64,000 nucleotides of DNA from Ypsolopha sequella (GCA_934047225.1 OW204012.1:14260001-14324000); one strand, 5' to 3'. Positions 25,901-31,963 are shown, numbered from the stretch's first letter. The notes: a model not told the origin generated them from the sequence alone. A program made the numbers and translations.

Positions 25901-28900
25901 AAAATACGTACCCTTAATTCCCATAATCTCAGAATTAAAAGGTCTTAAGTGGAAAGACAACCTTTTTTATTTTGTAATTTTTGAAATATTGACGTGTTTT
26001 ACTTGAAAAAAAATTATCATTTTCGACCCCTAGTCGATAGGCATTATTTGTTGGAAATGATCCCTAGTATAACCCCTTTAAAGGAATAGATCGAATTACC
26101 AAGCACCCTGTATTGTATATATTTAATTATTGTAATATTAATTTGATTAATATTAAGCCTAAATAAAAAAAAAACATCTTCTTGATTCAAATACTTCATC
26201 ATAACTATCTATTTTACGTTTTTTTTTATTTTTCCGCTTACCTAGCTCCAGCAAAAGATATCAAATTACTATGTATATACGAGTATTTTCAATGCATGTG
26301 CTCGTAAAGGCCCACTTTTTATGCATCAAAACCGAACAGAAAGTCGATTATTTTGCCCTAGGGCTTTATTATTATTTATTTTTTTAAATTTGTTTGCAAT
26401 GGTTGGCTAACCTGCAGCCTTTCCTGTGTACCATAGATGTTATACTTTTTTTCCCACTGTTTAACGGCTCTGGATACAATCCTTTTGAGCCAATCATAAT
26501 TTAAAGTTCACAAGATTATATTTGTTTTCATTTCCTCACACTATGCATTGAAAAACGTAGTATGATACACGGACGTAAAAGCTACGCTCGTGTTTTAAAT
26601 CGTCCTCGTGATTTATTCCTTTGCGCCCTTGTAGCATAAACTACTATTATAATCTAAGCTGTTTATTGTAAGAAAAGTGCCAAATTATTATTTGTTATGT
26701 AGAGCTACGTGAAACTTGACTCATAATAGCACAAGTTTAAACCTTTGTGGTTTTTAGCTGCTATTATTATTTAATCCCGGTTCAGAGCTCCTCACATCCA
26801 GATTTACTTTTCTTTATGCGATTCTATACTGCAATGATATAATGTTAATTTATTATTTTTTGTTATAAATTCGTGTAAATGGTAAATAAACCAAAAAAAT
26901 TTTTTTTTACAGAAAATGTACCCTGATAAAAATAGAAGGCAGAGTGATAACGTCCAAACGCAACAAGAAGAAGTTCCAACCCACCCCTGCATACGTAACA
27001 CAACCAGCCATCGAAATAGAGCTGCCAAACAACTGTCAAAGTGACGTTGACCTCGTGACAGGTGTCGACATCGATAACTTAGTCGATAAACTCCGCCAAA
27101 CGTCGAGAAGAGCATCGACAAAGTCTTTAACAGCGCTGGCGTATAGAATTTTGTTCTTGAAGAAGATTTACGGCTTCGTCTTGAGTAAAGAAGAAGAAAG
27201 AATAGTCTATTTTAAGGAATTCTTGACGAATAGACACATTACTTATGTCAAAAATGTCATCGACTCTGTCAATTCTAAAGCCAATTCGAGTTACGCCACC
27301 AAAACCGAGAATGTTTTATTTCAAGATATAAAAGTACAGATGCCATGGAACATTGCCTTGCAAGCCAATTTTTCCGAAAATTTTAGGTAAAGTTTACATG
27401 ATTTATATAAAAACGGCTCACCTCAATACGTGTTATGATCGGGAAAGCCGACCAGTTTCAACAGATTTAGACTGCCTTCATCTGGGCGAGTAAAGACGTT
27501 TACGCGACTACGTTACGCCTCACACTGCGGGCTGCGGCTCGCAGGGCTCGGGATGACATCGATGCAGATGGTATTGGTGGTCGGACCGGTAGGGCGTCCG
27601 CACAATTAGTTACTTCCGGGCTTGCGTTATTAATTACCGGAGTGACACCAAACAACGATAAACACGCGGAACTTATAGTATCTACGTCACTTTCAATAAA
27701 GTCTGTGAATTATCCGGTAACTGTTTTTAGCACAGGTTTCCACACCGCGGGCAAAGCCCAACCACTGTCTCTATTGAAATTCGGACGTCGGCTTATTTCT
27801 ATGGATTCGCGAATTTTGTAAAGTTTACATTTTATTTTACACTAGCCTTTCGCTCGCAATTGCGTTCGCGTTTATTCAATCATTGCCCCGTTTTCGGTTT
27901 GGGTGTTATTTTATTAATACCCCTCATAGCCTATATGTTGACCAGCTTCACTACGATGATAATAAATCCATTGAGTAGTTCTCGAGTTAAAACGGACAAT
28001 TTTAACACATTCATTTCATTTTATTTCGAACTAGCGACCCGCACCAGCTTCGCACGGACATGTATTATACATATAAACCTTCCTCTTGAATCACTCTATC
28101 TATTGAAAAAAACCGCATCAAAATCCGTTGCACAGTTTTAAAGATCTAACCATACATAGGGACAGACAGACAGCGGGAAGCGACTTTGTCTTATACTATG
28201 TAGTGATAGACAGAGACAAACAATAAAAAAAAAATAGTTTTTGCCTGAGAACAATACTAATAACCCATTTAATTTTTAAATAAAAATAATTGTACAGACA
28301 CGACTTTCTTAGTACATTAAGGCGATATGTAAAAGTTTTAGCGTCCCTGTTACTCCATATGCGAAAAAACGCTCAGTGCGAGAGGGACGGATTCGTGGAA
28401 AAGTAGCAAAAAGTCGGTATTTTATTAATATAAAATGTACTAAAGTTGCTATCAAAATTTTGTTTAACCAGCGGGCCTATTATGTATCTCTAGTTGCCTT
28501 CTGGACTGGGTGTCTATCATCAAAAACATAGATATACTATCGAATTCCGATGTCCTAAGGATATGATCGCACTTGAAGTGACGACACAGATTGTTAATAG
28601 TTCAATACCCACTAAAGGCAATTTTGTAATTTCAGTTTTTATCTATGTTTTTGATGATAGGCACCTCGTTCATTTGGCAATTAAAGATACAAAATAGGGG
28701 GGCTGGTCCTAGATAATGTTAAAACCCATCTAATAAAATATAATTGCAGTCCATATGTCATTCTAAATTGTCAAACCAGAAGAATTGGTGCCGAAAAAGA
28801 CCTCACTCCAATAAATGTTTCTATCGAGCCGAATTTCTTCAATCACGTTTCTGTTTTAACAGATCCCTAGAAAAAGAATCCAAAAATAATATATATTTTT

Positions 28901-31900
28901 TTCAAAATAATACATTATTTACTGAAGTAGATATGCACGTTCTTAAAGTGTCGATTTTTTTTCGTAGCGCCTTAAATGCAAAAATTAAATGCAGTCACAG
29001 TCCACGCTCGGTACACCCGCTTTTCACCGACGATTATTACGTCCCAAACATGGTGAGCCCTATGATTTTCATGGCCGGATCGACGATGCGCCATCTACAG
29101 GGACAATTTGGTAATGTGGATCCCCAATATTAAATGATATCCGTTAAAAATGAAGTAAAAAAGCGTTCAATACGTAGCTTTCCAAGTTTCACCCTTATTC
29201 TTTCATCTCTTCCACATCCATCAATTTAGTCATACAAACTCTTCTATTCCGGGTACTTTTAACATTGCCCTTCTTCAGTATGTCGCCAATTTGGTCAGCA
29301 TACGTCCTTCTATGGCGGCCTGGTCGAGCTGTACCTTCCACTTGCGCACCATAAATTTCTTTCGTCACTCTACTTTCATTCATCCTCTCTACATGTCCAA
29401 ACCACCTAAGCATTCCTTTTTTCTATTCTATTCACTAGCCGCAACGATCCCGTATACAGGTTGTAATCGTTAAGTGTGACCAGGCGATTATTCCGTAACT
29501 ATTACAGATATCAAAATTTTTTAAACTTATATCGAAAGTACGTTACCCAATCCGTAAAATTACATCAATAACTTTTTGAAAATCAAACGAGAAGTATCCA
29601 AAATTTTGACATTAAACATTCCCATACATTTAGTATGAGATTAGTAGAAAGGTTTTAATTTCCTTATTTTGAAAGGTTATTTTAGCTTAGTATCGATATT
29701 GAAGGAAACTGTTTATTAAGCTAACAAAGTAATAAAACTATCTTTTAATTGATTAATATTTATTTCTTAGTAAGTACAAATTTTTTTATTCAAAGCAGAT
29801 GTTCGAAGTGACGTCCTTGTTGTGCGATACAATGTATGGGAATGTTTAATGTCAAAATTTTGGATACTTCTCGTTTGATTTTCAAAGTTATTGATGTCAT
29901 TTTACTGATTAGGTAAAGTACTTTCAATATCAGTTTAATTTTTTTCGATATCTGTAATAGTTACGGAATAATCGCCTGGTCACACTAAACGATTACAGCC
30001 TGTATATTAACATAACATATAACTTATATCCCGTACGTATATACAGGGTGCTCTGCAATTCGACATATTTCTTGAAAGGGGTTATACTGGAGATCATTTC
30101 CAACAAATAATGCCTATCAACTAGGGGTCGAAAATGATAATTTTTTTTCAAGTAAAACTCGTCGATATTTCCAAAATTACAAAATAAAACTTCCACTTAA
30201 GACCTTTTATTTCTGAGATTATGGGAATTCAGGGCATGTATTTTTTTTTATAAATGATCACTCATCTATCATTGATCAGAAATATGATAAATAACTGCTG
30301 AGAGAGCAACAGTTATTTTTAAATTATTTATTTTTGGTTATTAGTCTGAAAGTTTGAAAAATAATATAAAAACCTTCGTAACTCGGAGACCATTCATTTT
30401 CGACACCTAGTTGATAGGGCTCAATTTGTTGGAAATGATCTCTAGTATAACCTCTTTCATGGAATTTCCAAGCACCCTGTATATTAACATAACTGATACA
30501 TAATACGTTTTTGTTTTAGGAGTTTGAAACTACGCAGAATCGAGTACAAAAGACGTTTCATCAACACTTCCAAGTCCACAACGTCGACAAACATCGACGA
30601 ACATGCACAAAACAACAAAGATACAAACGAGCGAGATACACACTGTGATAACGATGAAGGAATACACGACGATAAAAACTATGATGTTGAAATATTTGAC
30701 GAGAATGGAGAAGTTAATGATAATAGGGAAACAGTTGTCCTGTCAGACTCTGATGACTCGGTGATAAGTTTAGAATGCGAATACGACCTTGATGATGATG
30801 AATCGGATTACAATGATAATGGAAATGATGACAAAGTTGATGAAGCAACGTATAGAGAAGATAAAATGCAATATGATGACAGAATACGTAGTATTAATAA
30901 TGATCAGACTGATAATATTAATGAGATAGCAGTTACAACTGATACGGTTAGTTTAGATGATAGTCTGGACAGATCTTACGAGGATAGTAAAGCATTATTT
31001 GAAATAACTGATGTCAAATCTCTTGCTATTGAGAAACCAATAACAGAAAATGACGGAAACAGTGAAGAAATGGCTTCACGCGTTGAAACTATTTCCATTA
31101 ATGAAGAAAGTAATCGACACACAAATGAAAGTATGGATTCAGATGTGCAAGAAATTGAAATTCCCATAATTGACTTGGATAATGAAGAAATGATTAATTA
31201 CGATGTTAAATCTGTTAAAACTGTAATAATTGAAAGTCTAAATAATCAAGAACCATTCAGTGTTGACAAAAATACAGATACAAATCTTTTTGAATCTCAC
31301 AAAATTGAAAATAGATTAGAATTACACGAGAACGAAGATTTCAATGAAAATCCGAGCCCAGCATCTAGTAAAAGGTCTAGAACTGATTCTGAAAGCTCAG
31401 ATTCTGTAGCTAAGAAGAAGAAACGCTACATATCAGAAGAAAACTATATTGCCATCATACCAAATAATCCAGACAAAGTTATAGATAGGAAAGTAGCTGG
31501 AATGATTCAAGAACAAATTGTGAAACATTTAGAAAGAAATAATGAACTTCCATATTTAGAATGCAACGGCATTATTAATGGGAGCTTACACTACAAATGC
31601 TTTGACGAGAAATCTCTGCATTGGTTAGATAATATTGTTCAGAAACTTATTATCTGTGATTCGAGTTTCATTATCATTCCCAGTACTGAAGACGTGATTA
31701 GAAGGAGAAAGAGTAAAATAAAGATGGCGGCGAAAACACATTCCTTTTTACGTGAAAATTCAAAACGAATTTTGGAACTTATCAATGTTTATAGTCCAAA
31801 TATTAGAACCAATGAATGGTTGGTTTTGGAGGAGAAAATATGTGATGAAAGTGTAATATTTATTGTTGAAGTAGATTATGATTCTTTCAGATCCATAGCT

Positions 31901-31963
31901 AAGGCAAACTATTCTGTTTTTGCGGGCATAGACAAGGTGGATTTCAGTAGAGTGTGGACATAG
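4924..31963 (+). CDS. Gene A: G-patch / R3H-like / DUF4780-like protein (12 exons seen, 5' incomplete)
   Basis: Twelve exons with GT/AG junctions and mutually consistent phases join into 3322 nt, an open frame of about 1106 residues ending in TAG at 31963. In order: Ser-rich start (residues 1-62); helical segment rich in Gln/Leu (62-179); strongly basic RS/RG-like exon (179-231); G-patch at about 319-360 (MGWSGGALG then GAGLGH); R3H-like region about 386-467, with Arg where R3H has His; basic/hydrophobic exon (468-625); long acidic, Asp/Glu/Asn-rich stretch (640-925) with a KKKKR cluster; C-terminal domain about 929-1106 (NGIINGSLHYKC, SLHWLDNIV) resembling DUF4780. G-patch plus R3H is the arrangement of NKRF-type nuclear RNA-binding proteins, so a role in RNA processing is plausible but unproved. 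Exon 1 starts in phase 2, so upstream exons exist outside what I can see. Gene B is a paralogue. Confidence 0.8.
5360..6008. mobile_element. TIR element of 649 bp
   Basis: ATTATAATTACATAGAAAAA...GGCC at 5360-5428 is inverted at 5940-6008, a TIR of about 68 bp ending in a GGCCATTCGGGCC motif. The interior has no useful open frame and holds a small inverted segment (GTGGCGCCATCCCA / TGGGATGGCGC) near 5753-5825. It abuts the truncated family P copy that begins at 6009. Confidence 0.75.
6009..6252 (-). mobile_element. TTAA-MITE family P, truncated copy
   Basis: Same sequence, inverted, as 14422-14837 and 34301-34714: CGCATATCGCCTTAA terminus at 6242-6256, TTTCATGAAATACAC, TCTAGATATTGTTGA. The other end is missing, cut by or inserted next to the TIR element at 5360-6008. 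TTAA at 6253-6256. Confidence 0.75.
6285..7863. repeat. 21-bp minisatellite, about 75 copies
   Basis: Unit CTCATTGACAACAGACACCC + G. Variants are a G-to-T change giving ACATACA and a rare C-to-A giving ACCAGCT. Because 21 is a multiple of three and the unit has few stops, frames stay open on both strands for over 530 codons, giving VNERVSV or TDTRSLT heptads. It sits in the intron between gene A exons 1 and 2, 130 bp upstream of exon 2. I treat the open frames as a by-product of the unit length. The first 20-odd units are uniform; variants cluster in the rest. Confidence 0.95.
7993..8106 (+). CDS. Gene A exon 2
   Basis: TTTCAG|GGCC acceptor and GACAG|GTATTT donor, 114 nt, phase 2 to 2. Encodes a Ser/Thr/Glu-rich linker with TRSWYPAHTYFTSSENDEEL. 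It lies 130 bp after the 21-bp array. Confidence 0.75.
8152..8372. mobile_element. MITE family S, copy 1
   Basis: Long inverted ends: GGGCCTATTGTGTGTCTTTA...CATAGATATACTATC, and TATCTATGTTTTTGATGATA...GGCAACAAAGGATACATAAT. Same family as 28472-28702, 33412-33640, 41056-41288 and 41992-42216. Confidence 0.8.
8386..8549. mobile_element. GC-rich TIR MITE
   Basis: GCGCGGCGTAGCACAGTGTT...AATCGCGCGCGACGC at the left is inverted at the right (GCGTCGCGCGCGATTAAAGA...TATGCTACGCCGCC). An inner pair CGAGGAGCGTGAC / GTTACGCTCCTTG gives a nearly complete hairpin. Confidence 0.7.
8600..9000. repeat. Dispersed repeats: AACAAAAAGGTCT block and antisense LINE tail
   Basis: 8620-8690 (CTAACAAAAAGGTCTGTGAT, CAGCAAAATGCCACA, CCGTCAGAGGCC) recurs at 17180-17255. 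8866-8995 is an antisense LINE 3' end (CTTTATTGCACAAAAAACAC, GGGCTTATTTCTAAAAGAAT, CCAGTCAACC) that recurs at 15727-15840 and 21885-21990. Confidence 0.6.
9000..10710. mobile_element. Composite lepidopteran repeat with internal tandem blocks and a fold-back
   Basis: It starts with ACCGACTTCAAAAAGGAGGC, a very common lepidopteran repeat head, plus T-runs. 9210-9700 holds three to four degenerate units of about 120-130 bp (GGCTTCATCACCATAGAACT, CAACGGATGACAGCACATAA, TGCGGCAATC). 9813-9971 is inverted at 10010-10168. 10190-10380 has three CCGAGCC/CCGTTTCCGAAC-type repeats. The tail (GACAGACATACAGTCAGACG, GGGTACGGAACCCTAAAA) ends near 10706. Class not certain. Confidence 0.6.
9813..10168. repeat. 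Fold-back: 159-bp arms, 38-bp loop
   Basis: AAAATAAACTTTTAACAAAA...GAAGTCGGCGT at 9813-9971 pairs with ACGCCGACTTC...GTTAAAAGTTTATTTT at 10010-10168 with very few mismatches. The arms carry ACCGACTTC, the head motif of the surrounding repeat, so this is probably two head-to-head copies. Confidence 0.85.
10850..11275 (+). pseudogene. RTE-clade LINE reverse transcriptase, C-terminal relic
   Basis: The frame at 10926-11252 (108 codons) includes MKWQWTSHICRRRDNRWGRK, VGRPRARWTDDLKDVAGGGW, and EWRNIGEAYVQQW before its stop. These are the classic last blocks of RTE-type reverse transcriptases (KWxWAGHIxR...GRPxxRWxDDI...EAfxQQW). The ORF ends 20 bp before a TGGA microsatellite (11253-11272), the usual RTE tail. 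5' truncated, dead. Confidence 0.8.
11353..11895. mobile_element. Tc1-like transposon relic with ~150-bp TIRs and TA target duplication
   Basis: CACTAGTGGACATAAAAATC at 11353 and GATTTTTATGTCCACCAGTG at 11876-11895 are inverted, flanked by TA on both sides. The TIRs extend to the GGAGGCCTATACCTTTAAAA block. At 11638-11708 on the - strand a Tc1 transposase C-terminus survives (RSMKNRLQAVIRARGGNTKY then stop), so this is a deletion derivative of an autonomous Tc1-like element. It ends 39 bp before gene A exon 3. Confidence 0.85.
11935..12087 (+). CDS. Gene A exon 3
   Basis: GCTTCAG|GAACC and AGCCG|GTAAGA, 153 nt, phase 2 to 2. Encodes a helical, Gln/Glu-rich segment including QLTQEQEQFGKMFDALTVPF. 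A Tc1-type element ends only 39 bp before the exon. Confidence 0.85.
12120..12300 (+). repeat. Dispersed repeat (TTTGCCCCGTTTTCGGCTTG)
   Basis: ACTAGCCC...GCGTTTATTCAACCTTTGCC, then CTATATGTTGACCA, recurs at 27843-27990. It may be the CTAG end of a Helitron-like element. Non-coding, in the intron after gene A exon 3. Confidence 0.55.
12340..12520 (+). repeat. SINE fragment and CGCTACGCTCG hairpin repeat
   Basis: 12347-12450 carries a B-box-like GCAGGTTCGAATTCTGAATT followed by TTTCTGATTCATCTTTTCTA GTTTGTAATGC, the 3' part of the SINE at 22260-22500. 12447-12518 matches the end of the repeat at 26580-26650 and 55370-55440 (CGTGTTTTAAATCGTCCTCG, TAGCATAAACTACTA). Confidence 0.55.
12528..12725 (+). 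CDS. Gene A exon 4
   Basis: TTTCCAG|GCAAG and GTCAG|GTAAGT, 198 nt, phase 2 to 2. Encodes an alpha-helical segment (KTLPTFLYKESLHQMDKECA). The upstream intron ends with a dispersed repeat hairpin (CGCTACGCTCGTGTTTTAAA) running almost to the acceptor. Confidence 0.85.
12726..13439. other. AT-rich intron sequence
   Basis: Between gene A exon 4 and repeat U. I see no repeat or conserved exon; short ORFs here look random. Confidence 0.4.
13440..13852 (+). repeat. Dispersed repeat U, copy 1
   Basis: About 410 bp that recur inverted at 32190-32620: GAAAACAGTTCGTCCTAAAT, TTCGTAATGATTTTTTACAG, GTTGTTGTTAGCTTAATGTT, TGTAATTCAATAGCTATT. It ends about 40 bp before gene A exon 5. Class unknown. Confidence 0.7.
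13893..14048 (+). CDS. Gene A exon 5 (basic)
   Basis: CTTCCAG|ACGC and TCCGT|GTAAGT, 156 nt, phase 2 to 2. Very basic: KRPSRKSRRGRKDKDHN, likely nucleic-acid binding or nuclear localisation. It ends with an acidic STDSEDSV. Confidence 0.85.
14075..14385 (-). repeat. Antisense RTE-type 3' repeat
   Basis: CCATCCATCCATCAGCCTAG, then CACTCCCGGCGGTCATCCTG, CACACGCTGGGCAGGCGGGT recur at 19050-19195. The CCAT run is the complement of the TGGA tail of RTE elements. 5' truncated. Confidence 0.65.
14390..15298. repeat. 34-bp minisatellite, about 14 copies, split by a MITE
   Basis: Unit GCCGGTTAAGTCGGGTTTTA + CGTAGGACAATCAA. One partial unit lies at 14400-14421, then a 416-bp MITE, then about 13 more units to 15298. 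GCC/GTC, CAAG/CGAG and GGG/GAG variants group in neighbouring units. Confidence 0.92.
14422..14837 (+). mobile_element. TTAA-MITE family P, full copy
   Basis: TTAA (14418-14421) GGCGATATGCGAAAAA ... TAGCCTC TTAA (14838-14841). Flanks on each side are halves of the 34-bp unit (CAAGCCCG | GTCGGGTTTT), so TTAA is the duplicated target. It has no coding capacity, and the CCGCCCCTCTCGCACTG block near the right end is shared with families Q and R. Confidence 0.9.
15300..15720. other. Unassigned unique-looking segment
   Basis: Several overlapping ORFs of 60-85 codons occur on both strands around 15364-15685, with moderate GC. No splice signals in gene A phase and no recognisable domain. It could be an old retrocopy or repeat; I cannot tell. 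Confidence 0.3.
15727..16165 (-). mobile_element. Antisense LINE 3' ends
   Basis: 15727-15850 (ACACTTTATTGCAAACAAAT, GCGGACTTATTCCTATAAGA) repeats at 8866 and 21885. 16010-16165 (AGTTTATTTTGCAAAGTAGG, TTTATTTAATTTATGTAGCA) recurs inverted at 62073-62205. Both read as poly-A-signal-bearing tails on the minus strand. Confidence 0.6.
16188..16430. repeat. Dispersed repeat with inverted copy at 43983-44205
   Basis: GAAACTTGGCAAGATC, CGCCCATTCGATTAGTCTTG, GGAGACCCGGCCAGGGACCA and TCCTATATACTACATA occur in both copies in opposite orientation, about 230 bp. Possibly a LINE fragment. The open frames in it are shadows. Confidence 0.7.
16643..16800. mobile_element. TIR MITE (GAAGGCTTTAATTTTAGTTT family)
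   Basis: CTGATTCTGAAGGCTTTAAT...AGTGCTGTCAAA is inverted at 16755-16800. A truncated copy lies at 20210-20335, and a divergent copy at 60225-60395. Confidence 0.8.
17030..17600. repeat. Microsatellites and dispersed repeats
   Basis: GAAA-rich run at 17066-17090; repeat of the 8620 block at 17180-17255; GGCCGAAATATATTTC motif at 17368 like the end of the 5360-6008 element; TA run at 17577-17600. No gene. Confidence 0.6.
17605..18190. mobile_element. tRNA-like SINE with fold-back
   Basis: 17605-17800 contains, on the - strand, a tRNA-like core (TAGCTAAGAGG A-box-like, GGTTCGATTCCC B-box, CGCCCGGCAAGCG stem-loop) flanked by GGATGTGAGGAGCTCTG. 17937-18055 is inverted at 18056-18186 (TAACATTATATCATTGCAGT; TGGCGATTTATCCATCGCAA). 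Related copies: 21613-21860 and 26775-26850. Confidence 0.65.
18241..18505. mobile_element. ACAAGGTG MITE, copy 1
   Basis: Near-palindromic 265 bp, ACAAGGTGA...TCACCTTGT, with TA on both sides. Other copies: 35450-35713 and 50417-50680. It contains AAATTTCGACTCCCCATAGT and its complement around the centre. It lies 75 bp before gene A exon 6. Confidence 0.88.
18581..18685 (+). CDS. Gene A exon 6
   Basis: ATTTCAG|TGGC and TCGAG|GTAACT, 105 nt, phase 2 to 2. Encodes VGSHKVDIIRSVVSAARSID and a Ser/Thr/Asp-rich tail. Confidence 0.8.
18865..19380 (-). mobile_element. Antisense RTE-type LINE 3' fragment
   Basis: On the - strand a frame carries RREWQSNGKAYVQQWTNYAD, the terminal block of RTE reverse transcriptases, followed by the CCAT/TGGA tail (19048-19066) and a second block shared with 14280-14370. 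Frames are broken. Confidence 0.6.
19464..19622 (+). CDS. Gene A exon 7
   Basis: ATTTCAG|GTACC and ATGAG|GTGAGT, 159 nt, phase 2 to 2. Its last residues, LQEALSVPVEPDKAMR, align with LLEAFSKPVESNKAER of gene B exon 2, which precedes the G-patch there too. Confidence 0.85.
19860..20210. other. Gene-free intron sequence
   Basis: AT-rich, with a short CATTATTA-type run at 19930-19990. No feature beyond that. Confidence 0.4.
20608..20885. mobile_element. Fold-back element with CCGGTTTCG arms
   Basis: GCAATATTAAATAAAACTCC...GCTACCGGTTTCGTCGTTTTA at 20608-20733 is inverted at 20763-20885. Arms of about 124 bp. The 13-15 bp ATATGGGACTTCGTT occurs on both sides (20554 and 20887), possibly a duplicated target. 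It lies 45 bp before gene A exon 8. Confidence 0.85.
20931..21018 (+). CDS. Gene A exon 8 (G-patch, first half)
   Basis: TTTCAG|GATG and GATATT|GTGAGT, 88 nt, phase 2 to 0. Encodes MMRLMGWSGGALGTRGDGIT followed by EPIMPAIDI, the G-patch consensus (LLxxMGWxxGxGLGxxxxGIxEPI). Same length and phases as gene B exon 3. Confidence 0.92.
21095..21240. repeat. Imperfect palindromic GAGCGTAACGAGGGACTC repeat
   Basis: Three variations of CTGAG-GTAACGAGGGA-CT around TCTAGAGTTAACTG, bounded by GGGCGGCATATTGAACC and GGTTCAAGCTGCCC. A common lepidopteran hairpin-type repeat by my recollection. Confidence 0.5.
21610..21865. mobile_element. tRNA-like core inside a snap-back SINE
   Basis: TAACATAATATCATTGCAGT...GAGGAGCTCTGAACCGGG (21617-21690) is inverted at 21738-21805, and the centre is the tRNA-like CGCCCGGTAAGCGAGAGGTC + CCGGGATTCGAATCCCGG. 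Same family as 17605-18190. Confidence 0.75.
21883..22110 (-). mobile_element. Antisense LINE 3' end
   Basis: AATACTTTATTGCACACAAA, GGGCGGACTTATTCCTATAA, TTTCTTCCAGGCAACC matches 15727 and 8866. Fragment only. Confidence 0.6.
22255..22505 (+). mobile_element. tRNA-derived SINE
   Basis: 22353-22432 folds as a tRNA-like cloverleaf: GGCGCAATTGGTAGCGC D-arm, CTTGT-CTTGATA-ACAAG anticodon arm (TGA in the loop), GGTTCGAATCC T-arm/B-box, and acceptor strands CCTCGG / CCCGGGG with mismatches. A shared flank (AACGCCCTCGTGAGCGTTCT before, TTTCTGATTTATATTTTCTA after) recurs at 46350-46600, so this is a dispersed SINE, not a tRNA gene. Confidence 0.75.
22535..22783 (-). repeat. Dispersed repeat T, copy 1
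   Basis: Inverted relative to 26283-26530 and 54207-55300: CTCAAAAGGACTGTATCCAG, CCCTAGGGCAAAATAATCGA, CGTAAAGGCCC as complement. The uninterrupted CCAGAGCCG here is the empty site of the hAT insertion at 54389. Confidence 0.8.
22899..23011 (+). CDS. Gene A exon 9 (G-patch, second half)
   Basis: ATTGCAG|GTGTCC and AGGAG|GTAACG, 113 nt, phase 0 to 2. VSGAGLGHTDSP completes the G-patch. A basic KERHRDKRKPSNSR tail follows. Confidence 0.88.
23088..23580. mobile_element. GC-rich TIR element, probably PIF/Harbinger-type
   Basis: CATACGCACTGTCCGGTTAG at 23090 is inverted near 23556-23573, with further CGGCTAGCCG pairs. Inside, the + frame from 23246 reads MDAEEVAAIYFIYTRYIKKK then RFWVHPYLQARDKSGE, like the N-terminal conserved segment of PIF/Harbinger proteins. 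The frame loses sense after about 45 codons. Non-autonomous. In the intron before gene A exon 10. Confidence 0.6.
23818..24063 (+). CDS. Gene A exon 10 (R3H-like)
   Basis: TTTCAG|GGAAA and TAAAAA|GTAAGT, 246 nt, phase 2 to 2. It aligns with the R3H part of gene B: ILQNVLDFL / ILNQIFHFV, then GRRFIRTCF / FQRKTVHDL. The His of RxxxH is Arg here (residue about 421), so canonical single-strand nucleic-acid binding may be altered. The 32-bp array starts about 60 bp after the donor. Confidence 0.85.
24127..25052. repeat. 32-bp minisatellite, about 29 copies
   Basis: Unit GACCTTATGCAGTGTAGGCA + AGCAATAAGGAA. Variants TAAGTAAG, TGTAGTG, one 8-bp deletion (GCAGGGCAAG near 24870) and loss of an A (AAGGAGACC) lie mainly in the distal third. 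It starts about 60 bp after the gene A exon 10 donor. Confidence 0.95.
25667..26111. mobile_element. ACAGGGTG MITE, copy 1
   Basis: TAT ACAGGGTGCTTGGTAATT ... AATTACCAAGCACCCTGT AT. Long inverted ends (TTGAAAGGGGTTATACTAGA, ATCATTTCCAAC). Second copy at 30043-30480. Confidence 0.85.
26283..26652 (+). repeat. Dispersed repeat T, copy 2 (uninterrupted)
   Basis: ATGCATGTGCTCGTAAAGGC ... GGCTCTGGATACAATCC ... CGCCCTTGTAGCATAAACTA. It shows the sequence of repeat T without the hAT insertion. Confidence 0.8.
26770..26852 (-). repeat. SINE fragment (TTCAGAGCTCCTCACATCCA)
   Basis: Matches the end of the 21613-21860 element (CCAGATTTACTTTTCTTT, TATACTGCAATGATATAATG). 60 bp before gene A exon 11. Confidence 0.65.
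26913..27386 (+). CDS. Gene A exon 11
   Basis: TTTTACAG|AAAA and TTTTAG|GTAAAG, 474 nt, phase 2 to 2. Basic start (RVITSKRNKKKFQPT), then mixed hydrophobic/charged sequence with STKSLTALAYRILFLKKIYG. I recognise no domain. Gene B has no counterpart of this size. Confidence 0.85.
27390..27840. other. Unclassified, probably repetitive segment
   Basis: GAAAGCCGACCAGTTTCAAC, then a GC-rich stretch (GCCTCACACTGCGGGCTGCG) and CGGGCAAAGCCCAAC. No coding frame and no second copy in the window. It has the feel of a TE terminal region. Confidence 0.35.
28031..28206 (-). mobile_element. Non-autonomous Helitron-like element, short copy
   Basis: Complement of TCACTACATAGTATAA-type 5' end (TACTATGTAGTGA at 28194-28206) and CTAG 3' end at 28031 (CTAGCGACCCGCACCAGCTT). 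TC...CTAG ends without target duplication fit a Helitron. Related to 44299-45090 and 46901-47095. Confidence 0.7.
28321..28971 (+). mobile_element. TTAA-MITE family R carrying an inserted family S element
   Basis: TTAA GGCGATATGTAAAAGTTT ... TTCGTAGCGCC TTAA (28972-28975). It contains the CTCAGTGCGAGAGGGACGGA block. S lies at 28472-28702 inside it, bounded by AACCAG and CTGGTCC. The same composite, inverted, is at 40789-41439; a copy without S ends at 60016. Confidence 0.85.
28472..28702. mobile_element. MITE family S inside family R
   Basis: GGGCCTATTATGTATCTCTA ... ATAGGGGGGCTGG, with the paired CAAAAACATAGATA / TATCTATGTTTTTG. An ORF of 67 codons over it is a by-product. Confidence 0.8.
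29190..29440 (-). pseudogene. LINE reverse transcriptase C-terminal fragment
   Basis: The 29195-29413 frame reads MLRWFGHVERMNESRVTKEI, then GTARPGRHRRTYADQIGDIL and NRRVCMTKLMDVEE. LRWFGHVERM is the hallmark of LINE RT C-termini. Only this end survives; upstream sequence is cut by the TIR element starting at 29456. Confidence 0.8.
29456..30003. mobile_element. TIR element with ~190-bp arms (ACAGGTTGTAATCG)
   Basis: TATACAGGTTGTAATCGTTA ... ACATTCCCATACATT at 29456-29632 is inverted at 29832-30003 (CAATGTATGGGAATGTTTAA ... GATTACAGCCTGT). TA at both borders. Centre of about 200 bp without an ORF. Confidence 0.88.
30043..30480. mobile_element. ACAGGGTG MITE, copy 2
   Basis: Same family as 25667-26111. 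Ends ACAGGGTGCTCTGCAATT and TTTCCAAGCACCCTGT, with TA flanks. It finishes 39 bp before gene A exon 12. Confidence 0.85.
30520..31963 (+). CDS. Gene A exon 12 (acidic region and DUF4780-like C-terminus)
   Basis: TTTTAG|GAGTT acceptor; frame open to the TAG at 31961-31963 (1444 nt). The exon start RSLKLRRIEYKRRFI parallels RQLHLYKSMPEHVYLI at the start of gene B exon 5, with the same split Arg codon. About 290 residues are Asp/Glu/Asn/Ser-rich. The last 180 are folded-looking (LPYLECNGIINGSLHYKC; TNEWLVLEEKICDESVIFIV) and resemble DUF4780, known from insect repeats and nuclear proteins. I see no AATAAA close to the stop. Confidence 0.88.
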
